Assembly (NCBI GenBank): GCA_016256075.1
Contig: SDVU01000516.1
Location: forward strand, 1 to 12,695
Source of the DNA: Dictyocoela muelleri
Lineage: Eukaryota; Microsporidia
Direction of reading: 5' to 3'
Length of the DNA: 12,695 nt
Position 1 is the stretch's first letter. Each line of letters starts with the position of its first letter. The translations under genes were made by a program, and so were the position numbers. Below, piece by piece: positions 6,751 to 12,695 of the stretch. The notes beneath the pieces are model-generated. The model did not search any database and was not told the origin of the DNA. It worked only from the letters and a program-made list of their open reading frames with translations.

Positions 6751-8073
6751 ATGGGACCCTCAATGGAAAAATACATTTATCGCGAATTCACAATAAAAAA
6801 CGGAATAGTCCTCAACATGCAGTCACTAAAATTTTTAACAAAAAATCTTTTCTCAAGGCAAGAAATAAATATCTATTTGAAAAAACTTCTTGAAAATATC
6901 AAAAACAAGAAACCAACCATCACAGACTTAAAAAGAATCTTGGAAATGGATAATATAAAAACTAAAATAACAAACTTTAAACTAAGGAGAAGGGGATTAG
7001 CAGAACGAATAAAATTCTTAAAATTTAAATTGCCAGTTGAGATCACAACAATTTATTTGCTTAAAGATGAATTTTCTTATATATTCGGAAGATACACGCG
7101 TAATAAACAGGATTTAGAAGTATTGGAAGACGAAAGTGGATCAATACCTATAAATTTAAATGAATTTAAAGGGGATGCTTTTGTGTGTCAAGGAATGTTT
7201 ATTTGTTTTGGTGGAAAAGTCCATGAAAATATATTTCAGGTATCAAAAATTATTTATCCTTCAGTTGAAGATTTTGAAAATCAAGATTTACCCGAAGAAA
7301 ATACCAAATGCGATGACTTAAATACCAAAGAGTTGGTATTAAATACTGAAAAGGATAACTTAAATTATAAAAATGAATTTGAAATGAACAATTCCAAAAA
7401 TGATGTTTTTATTTTCAACGAATTTGACTGGGATTATGATAAATTTACAGTTAGATTCAACAACAATGTAGATTCATTTTTCATTTTCTTCAAAACATTC
7501 ACGATCCCGCAATTGACGAAATTTGTTGATTTTTTAAAAAATGATAAACCTGATAATTCCGTGAGCTCAAAAAAATCGCATTCTAATTTTCTATTAAATA
7601 ATTTTGATAATGAATTTTCAAAGGAGCAAAAAATAATAAAATTTTTAGAAAAGAACAAAAATCAAGTATTTATAATTCCATCAGTTGAAAATTCATCATT
7701 GCCAATACACACCTTCGGATATGAATTAAAGATATTAAGTACAAACCCATCAATAATCAGCATTAATACACCTTGGGCATTTATAAAAAACGATTTATTT
7801 CATCCCAAAACTAAAGGTAAATTTATAGGCAACAACCATTACTATTGTTTTTTCAAGGCATATCTTTCCCAGTATTCTTTAAATCCTTATAATGAACACG
7901 AATTTACATTGGATAAAACGCCAAACTTTCTAATTTGTGCAACAAAACATCTCACTTTTTCGCTTGATATTGGGAAAATTAAAGTTGCTGTTTTGGATGA
8001 ATATTCTGAAAGTCAAGAATATTTGAGTTATTCTGGGAAAATGAATAAGTTTGAAGTTTTTCGGCTTATCTGA
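6751..8073 (+). CDS. POLE2: DNA polymerase epsilon subunit B (POLE2/Dpb2-like)
   Basis: This is the non-catalytic B subunit of the leading-strand replicative polymerase, which tethers Pol2 to the CMG helicase. The match is from remembered family sequences. Residues ~5-68 resemble the helical N-terminal domain (IVLNMQSLKFLTKNL; human has LLLRGEAIKYLTEAL). Residues ~105-172 form an OB-like stretch (EVLEDESGSIPINL; human FFLEDPTGTVQLDL). An acidic, Asn-rich linker follows. Residues ~217-440 match the inactive phosphoesterase domain, notably HYYCFFKAYLSQYSLNP (human HFVKTILSQGHLTPL) and a DEY near the end (human ADKYDP). At 440 residues it is shorter than human (about 527) and yeast (about 690), as expected in microsporidia. 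No intron is needed. ATG 6751 is supported by the CCC/AAATTT signal; Met5 (6763) is the alternative. The B subunits of Pol alpha or delta are less likely given the N-terminus. Confidence 0.82.
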   Translation: MGPSMEKYIYREFTIKNGIVLNMQSLKFLTKNLFSRQEINIYLKKLLENIKNKKPTITDLKRILEMDNIKTKITNFKLRRRGLAERIKFLKFKLPVEITTIYLLKDEFSYIFGRYTRNKQDLEVLEDESGSIPINLNEFKGDAFVCQGMFICFGGKVHENIFQVSKIIYPSVEDFENQDLPEENTKCDDLNTKELVLNTEKDNLNYKNEFEMNNSKNDVFIFNEFDWDYDKFTVRFNNNVDSFFIFFKTFTIPQLTKFVDFLKNDKPDNSVSSKKSHSNFLLNNFDNEFSKEQKIIKFLEKNKNQVFIIPSVENSSLPIHTFGYELKILSTNPSIISINTPWAFIKNDLFHPKTKGKFIGNNHYYCFFKAYLSQYSLNPYNEHEFTLDKTPNFLICATKHLTFSLDIGKIKVAVLDEYSESQEYLSYSGKMNKFEVFRLI

Positions 8074-8199
8074 ATTTAATCATTTTTTGAAAAGAATTAT
8101 TAAATTTGGTAATTTTATTTATTAATCATTAATTAAGTTATATACCGAAAATAACTTAAATTTGCCACTCCCCGTTCAATCAAAGTTTTTGTAATTTTA
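8074..8199. other. POLE2-like 3' flank
   Basis: Short AT-rich sequence after the TGA stop. ATTAAA at about 8099 could act as a polyadenylation signal; canonical AATAAA is not seen nearby. No terminator-like hairpin is evident. Confidence 0.35.
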
Positions 8200-8340
8200 T
8201 AAAATTGAAAAATAATTAAAAATTGACAAATAATTAAAAATTGAAAAATAATTAAAAATTGACAAATAATTAAAAATTGATAAATAATTAAAAATTGATA
8301 AATAATTAAAAATTGATAAATAATTAAAAATTGAAAAATG
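8200..8340. repeat. 18-bp minisatellite, about 8 copies
   Basis: The unit is AAAATTGAWAAATAATTA, repeated head to tail with single-base variants (GAAAAA, GACAAA, GATAAA). Because 18 is a multiple of three, the minus strand stays open and would read as repeats of an IFNYLS-type hexapeptide. The open frame is a by-product of the repeat period, not evidence of a gene. Confidence 0.92.
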
Positions 8341-8545
8341 ATAATAACTAAAATTTTTATTTGAATAAAAAAAGATTTTAAACTTTTCTCGAAACAAAAG
8401 TTAAAAATTGTATAAAATAAAGGGTTTTTTTCGAAATAGTCTGATATATTAACACTTTCTGGTTTTTTTTGTTATAATTATATTCTGACAATACCCTTGA
8501 AAACTTAAAATCGTATTTATCTTCAATATTATTTTGCAAGTAATC
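8341..8545. other. AT-rich spacer
   Basis: Nothing recognisable lies between the 18-bp minisatellite and the 99-bp duplication. Confidence 0.5.
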
Positions 8546-8755
8546 ATTAACTTTTTTAAAGAACCTTAATATATTCTTTAAACTATATTAACGTTATTAT
8601 CATAGATCTTTACTTTTTTATTTCTTTCATACCTTCTTTATCAGATTAACTTTTTTAAAGAACCTTAATATATTCTTTTGACTATATTAACGTTATTATC
8701 ATAGATCTTTACTTTTTTATTTCTTTCATACCTTCTTTATCAGATTAACTTTTTT
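8546..8755. repeat. 99-bp tandem duplication, two full copies plus a 12-base start of a third
   Basis: Copies lie at 8546-8644 and 8645-8743, and ATTAACTTTTTT at 8744-8755 starts a third. The two full units differ at only about two positions (CTTTAAACT against CTTTTGACT), so the duplication is young compared with the other repeats here. The unit has no open frame. Confidence 0.93.
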
Positions 8756-10249
8756 GTATTTCATTTTAAGATTGACTAGATATTATTTTACCGTTTTCAG
8801 TGTAACTTATATTCAAAATCATTGTATATTAAATCAAATATACATGTTTTAGAAAAAAAAATCTTCATAATTTTCTGTTTAAATTGATAGAAAATATGTC
8901 AGGAACATGATATGTCTAAAAAGTTTAATATCGTGATTTCGGATATTTTTATCTCGAATTTCGGTAAATAACGTAAAATCTCTTAAATTTATTTTTATAA
9001 GATTCGTAAACATCAGATTCATAATTTTTAATTAATTTATTTATTAAAATAAGTTTTGAAGAATTTTATTGTATCGTTATTTATAGGATGCAAAATTTAT
9101 ATATAATTTTTGGTAAGAAAAAATATTTTGATAAAGATGAAGTTATTTTGTGAGGTTGAGATTTATACATTAATGTCAGGATTTTGCGGTGTTCAGCTTT
9201 TACTATTTAAAAAATTTCTTAACGATTTATTAAAAATGATATGTACTATACAATCTTTATTTGAATATCGATAATTTGCCAGTTATCTAGATTTAATGTT
9301 TAAACATCGTAGATTTTTATGTTTTCTAATGATAAGAGGTCTTAATCTATAGAAACCATTAAGATTTATACAATGTATGTTTGATCTTTAAATTTTTTAT
9401 ATCTAGGCCTTATGTCTTTAAAAACACTTTTAGATGTTAATATTTTATAAAAAATTCTTGATTTATATAAATTAGAAGTATTATTTTCATCAAAAAACAT
9501 TTAACTTTTACTTTACTAAACTTATAAATTGGAAAAATAAACACCCTTTGCTGTATATTTTCTCTGAAAGATTTTTTAGATTTAAGCCATTTATTTTCTT
9601 GTTTTTTCAAGACAATCTGTAGAATTTTTTATATATTAATTTAAGGTTTTTTTAAAAAAAATCGCTTTAATGTTTATTGATTTATTTTTGTCGACTTCAA
9701 TTCTACCATCTAAATATATTCAATTAATTTATTGTCTAATTGTAGGAAATTTAATTTTGCTGTCTCTTTGTTGCTTTATTATATCTTATTATTGTTGATT
9801 AAACCAGAAACTTTTTTATAAAATTATTAATTTTTCTTTAAGAATTTCAATGTTAAATTTGTAAGTGAAATGTGCGGTAAAATATTTACATGTTTTATGT
9901 TTGATGTATTTAAATTTTTGGTTTTATGTGAGTCTCGTATATTTTTTGTCATTATCTGTTGTTTTTTCTTTAAAAAATTGCAATTATAGAAATGTTAAAT
10001 CCGAGAGAATTTGGATCTAGTGTAAAATTTTTTCCCCGGAATGACATGGTACAAAATTTACCCCACCAGTAAAAAATTATTTTTTTAATAGTTTTTAAAT
10101 AAATAAAAATAAATTTTTACATAAAATAAAATTTGTATTTATATAAAAAATATCAAAAACTTAAAAATATATTTTAATTAAATTCGAAATTTTGGACATG
10201 AAATCAGGCCTTTTATTGTAGTAATAGCATATTTTTTTAAAAAGTCACT
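8756..10249. other. Long AT-rich region with no recognisable gene
   Basis: About 1.5 kb lacks any convincing coding frame, RNA gene or family match. Minus-strand fragments have protein-like composition, for example MFFDENNTSNLYKSRIFYKI near 9500-9440 and KFEIKISEITILNFLDI near 8960-8910. They are broken up by frequent stops. At 10020-10068 a GC-richer patch contains two similar pieces, GTGTAAAATTTTTTCCCC and GTACAAAATTTACCCC. It may be a decayed host gene or old transposon debris. Confidence 0.45.
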
Positions 10250-10424
10250 TTGTTTTACAGTTTGTGACCCAATTCGCGACTTTATTTCCCTTTTCAGTAA
10301 TTATTGAAACATTCAACTGCTTGTGTATTTACCCCATTATCATAATTTATAAAACTATATTTATGACAGAAAGCGCCATATTCATTTAATAGACCTTTTC
10401 AATGGTTGTGTGCACTATTTTCAG
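10250..10424 (-). pseudogene. Merlin transposase fragment, third copy, C-terminal catalytic part
   Basis: On the minus strand from about 10424 the frame reads KGLLNEYGAFCHKYSFINYD, then NGVNTQAVE, then CFNNY. This matches the Merlin/ISXO2 layout around the catalytic Glu, where NHS..FV....G..T..IE is expected; compare VNIDNGVY..NTIEGNW in the Merlin at 988-1786. Downstream codons give KGK, a stop, then SRELGHKL. A stop also precedes KGLL where the TDxW motif would be. Only about 55 codons remain. The MULE begins immediately at its upstream side, and the N-terminal part is not found beyond the MULE. Confidence 0.6.
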
Positions 10425-10443
10425 ACTAACCGAAAAAGGGCTA

Positions 10444-10474
10444 TCCGAAAAAATGCCGAAGGCATTTTTTCGGA
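10444..10474. repeat. Perfect 14-bp hairpin in the left MULE terminal repeat
   Basis: TCCGAAAAAATGCC (10444-10457) and GGCATTTTTTCGGA (10461-10474) pair perfectly around a GAA loop. The same word recurs in the right terminal repeat at 12066-12082. Confidence 0.85.
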
Positions 10475-10509
10475 TTTAATTTTCGGCATTTTTCCAAAAA
10501 AATGACGAA
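10461..10509. repeat. MULE terminal inverted repeat, left
   Basis: It begins GGCATTTTTTCGGATT and continues TTCGGCATTTTTCC then AAAAAATGACGAA. It aligns over about 49 bases, with a handful of differences, to the reverse complement of 12032-12080. Confidence 0.8.
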
Positions 10510-10655
10510 ATTTTTGATTATAAATTTATTTTAAATTATAAAAAAATCAAAATAAATTGCAAAGATTAAAAAAATCAAAATAAATTTCAAATCATTGTCA
10601 AATTTTAAATGTAAATCAAAAAATAAAAATTAATTTAATGATAATAAATAAAACT

Positions 10656-12040
10656 TTATTTCATATAAAGATTGAAATCTCTTGCCATATATTCAAAAAA
10701 CTCTAGGCCAATATAGAAATAGTAATTTCTTAAAATTATTTCATAATTTTTTACTTTTTTCTTTAAATTCAATTTTCTAGATTTCAAATCATTAATTTTC
10801 ATACTTACTCGAGATTCTTCAACTTTTGGTAACTCTATTACCTTTGGTAATATACTGTTCTTTCTTGAAGTCATGAAATTTAAATGCCTATGATAGGTTT
10901 TGCAACTATTGTTCGTTGTTGTATGCCAGTAATAAGTCGTTCAAAAACGATCCAAAATTCAATTGTTTTATTTTTTATTTTAGAATTTAAAAAGTTTTTT
11001 TTGAAAAAATTGGTTATTAGACTATACAATGATTATTTTGTTTTAACATTTCAATTTTTTGAAATTCTTCTTGAATTTTATCAGGGGGTACAAATGCCAA
11101 TAATAATAAGTATTTTACATAGATTTTGAAGTTTTTATAATTCTTATAAAAATCAATTATTTTTTGTTCATTCAAAAATCTGATAAATATTTGGTTGAAA
11201 TGAAAATTACAACCATATAGTTTTGTATGATCTAAAACTGTATTAATTGCATTATATATACCCATTTCATAATCAATAATAAAAATTTCCGGGGATTGTT
11301 TTACCAAAAATTTGATTTTTTTAAAAATTTCAATATACGAGCTTCCAGTCTTAGATTTCATCAGAACAATATAAATGGTAAAGTTTTACCAAAAAAATAA
11401 CCGTAAATTATAAAAATTTTTAAAAAAATATCTTGGTGAACTATAAAAAGTTCCATCTCTTAACCAAGTTTTGCTTTTTTTTCAAATTATTTAAATTATC
11501 ATTTGTCGCAAAAATCAAATATCCATTTTAACAAAAAATATCTGATTCGAATTGTAAAAAATTTTTGTGATCGAATGTATATTTCTGAGATTCATAAAGC
11601 GAACTTGTGTTAAAATCACTATTAAAACGCGATTTATTTCTTAATCTATTGAAATAATCTCTTAAATTATCATATTTTTTAATGAAACTTTTTTGTTCAT
11701 CAGATAAATTTATTGTTTTTGCTCACAAAGTCGTGCTGAAATCTTGGGTTGTATTAATAGCCGCGGATTTTAGACTTTCATTAATATCATTAAGTAAAAT
11801 CCGAGCGTATTCCTTTTCATGCCAGTGAACAGGATTATTCATTACTTCATTTGATTGAATATTTGTATGAAGTCGCCCAGTACAATCTCTTCTGACACAT
11901 CTCCAACTGTTGAATTTTTTACATTTCTTATCAAAATTATAAATGTAATCATTAAAATTTTTTTTGCGCCCCTTTTGTGAATTTTTGAAATTTGGTTGAT
12001 TCATGAAGGGATAAAAAAATTCGTTTTTTTTTTTCGGCAT
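10656..12040 (-). pseudogene. MULE transposase with FLYWCH-like finger, degraded
   Basis: From ATG 12040 (MPKKKNEFFYPF) the N-terminus carries a FLYWCH-type finger: an F/Y-rich lead, WRCVRRDCTGRLHT, then NPVHWHEKEYA. This supplies two Cys and two His. After a TGA at about 11723-11725 the frame continues, then shifts. In a shifted frame, LVKRWNFL becomes LRDGTFYSSP with the first catalytic Asp. Then come MKSKTGSSYIEIFKKIKF, the second Asp in IFIIDYEMGIYNAI, and CNFHFNQ. These are all MULE hallmarks. Further shifts precede NFWIVFERLITGIQ, then RTNNSCKTYHRHLN, a typical MULE C-terminus. The sequence ends at TAA 10656-10658. About 460 codons are spanned with several breaks. The start ATG sits inside the terminal repeat motif. 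Confidence 0.82.
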
Positions 12041-12080
12041 TTTTTCGGAAAAATGCGAAACCTCAATCCGAAAAAATGCC
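12032..12080. repeat. MULE terminal inverted repeat, right
   Basis: Its reverse complement begins GGCATTTTTTCGGATTGAGG and ends TTTCCGAAAAAATGCCGAA. That last word includes the ATG of the transposase, so promoter, start codon and transposase recognition motif overlap physically. Confidence 0.8.
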
Positions 12081-12111
12081 GAAAACGAAAAACCGAAAAA
12101 ACACCGGGAAA

Positions 12112-12236
12112 TTTTAATAATTATTTAAATTAATAATGAATTAAATTAATAATGAATTATATTAATAATAAATTATATTAATAATAAATTAACATAATAA
12201 TAATTGAAATTAATAATAAATTAACTTAATAATAAT
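12112..12236. repeat. AT-only minisatellite, ~16-18-bp unit
   Basis: Units related to ATTAATAATGAATTA are repeated about seven times with drift to ATTAATAATAAATTA. The last two larger units, each ending TTAATAATAATTG or ATAATAATAATTG, suggest a second-order repeat of about 32 bases. It directly abuts the right end of the MULE. Confidence 0.8.
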
Positions 12237-12259
12237 TGTTGCGCGCGAAACGCGCGACA
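12237..12259. repeat. GC-rich hairpin CGCGCG-AAA-CGCGCG
   Basis: CGCGCG (12242-12247) and CGCGCG (12251-12256) flank AAA. TGT and ACA outside extend the stem past a two-base bulge. Pure CG steps are strikingly rare in this sequence. It lies exactly at the end of the AT minisatellite and may be the end of an unrecognised element. Confidence 0.75.
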
Positions 12260-12695
12260 TGCAAAACTCGACCACTTATTTTACTTTCTATTTTAACTTT
12301 ATTCTCTGATTTTTTTTCAATTTACCATGGTAGACGCGTTCATCCATGTGAGAAGCGTTACATCTATGCGTCGAACTCTACAAATAAAATTTGTTACGAA
12401 GTGTACAATATTATTAACATATAGTCATATCAACAACTAAGATAGTATTATTATTATTTATTACGCAATTAAAGCATTATTAATAACCAAACAATTATAT
12501 TAGTAGTGGCTAGTAATAACTTGCCTTGGCTCTACAATGTAAATTTTTGAAATAATAATTTTTTTTATTTAAAAAAATAATAAAAATTGTGGTTCAAATA
12601 TTTTTAAAAATTTACCTATAATACAATTTTAATTATCAACAATAAAATTTACAATATAAATATTTTAATTAAAATTACTTTTTATACTTAGAATA
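12260..12695. other. Right edge, no gene recognised
   Basis: The first ~120 bases are GC-richer than the background. They hold a loose direct repeat, GCGTTCATC (12336-12344) and GCGTTACATC (12355-12364), flanked by GACGC and GCGTC that could pair. An open frame of 62 codons crosses this stretch from a non-ATG start through the hairpin. It has no convincing start signal or family resemblance, and I do not call it. The remainder is plain AT-rich sequence. Confidence 0.4.

Larger units (their letters stand above)
10444..12108 (-). mobile_element. MULE (Mutator-like) DNA transposon, decayed
   Basis: The element is ~1.67 kb, bounded by terminal inverted repeats. The clearest aligned part is 10461-10509 against 12032-12080, starting GGCATTTTTTCGGATT in both orientations. 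Outer parts at 10444-10460 and 12081-12108 are built of the same CCGAAAAA/CGGCATTTTT words but do not align cleanly. No 8-10 bp target duplication was found, so the outer limits are approximate. The transposase relic fills most of the interior on the minus strand. Confidence 0.72.

Noticed and set aside
7434-7658. Minus-strand 74-codon open frame
   Set aside because: It lies wholly inside the POLE2-like gene on the opposite strand and is its shadow.
8197-8397. Minus-strand open frame encoding a repetitive IFNYLS-type peptide
   Set aside because: It is open only because the underlying minisatellite has an 18-bp period; no start signal or non-repeat domain supports a gene.
10884-11129. Plus-strand 81-codon open frame
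   Set aside because: It is antisense to the MULE transposase relic, whose conserved blocks explain the sequence on the minus strand.
12236-12424. Plus-strand 62-codon open frame through the CGCGCG hairpin
   Set aside because: It begins at a non-ATG codon inside a repeat, has no recognisable domain, and its composition follows the local GC-rich patch.

Overview
The window is very AT-rich, eukaryotic, and most consistent with a transposon-laden microsporidian genome. Three observations support this. The one intact gene is a short, intronless homologue of DNA polymerase epsilon subunit B (POLE2/Dpb2). Its start codon directly follows a CCC then AAATTT motif, an arrangement described for microsporidian genes. 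The rest is dominated by Merlin (IS1016/ISXO2-like), Tc1/mariner and MULE transposon relics, all of which are known from microsporidia. The species cannot be named from this sequence.

Layout. Positions 1-101 are a GC-richer edge that may be the end of something outside the window. A roughly 91-bp tandem duplication follows at 189-371. At 842-1846 lies a compact, inactivated Merlin element with its transposase on the minus strand. Positions 1855-2970 hold two diverged copies of one composite minisatellite, separated by a 288-bp foldback and a small hairpin. A Tc1/mariner relic (3053-3409), an 84-bp palindrome (3543-3626) and a second, different Merlin relic (3649-about 4215) come next.

The most unusual structure is at 4228-5823. 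It is a palindrome of about 1.6 kb built from smaller palindromes in mirror order: module A, spacer, module B, core, module B', spacer, module A'. Several modules carry a still smaller palindrome of one recurring type (TTTACYAAATTTGG-like) at their tips.

The POLE2-like gene (6751-8073) is followed by an 18-bp minisatellite, a 99-bp tandem duplication and about 1.4 kb with no recognisable gene. A third Merlin fragment (10250-10424, minus) abuts a decayed MULE (about 10444-12108, minus) with a FLYWCH-like finger, the MULE catalytic region, and terminal repeats made of CCGAAAAAATGCCG motifs. The right edge holds an AT minisatellite, a GC-rich hairpin and unassigned sequence.

Apart from POLE2, no genes appear to act together. 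The window looks like a TE graveyard around one replication gene. The foldback arrays and the nested palindrome are what known families do not readily explain.
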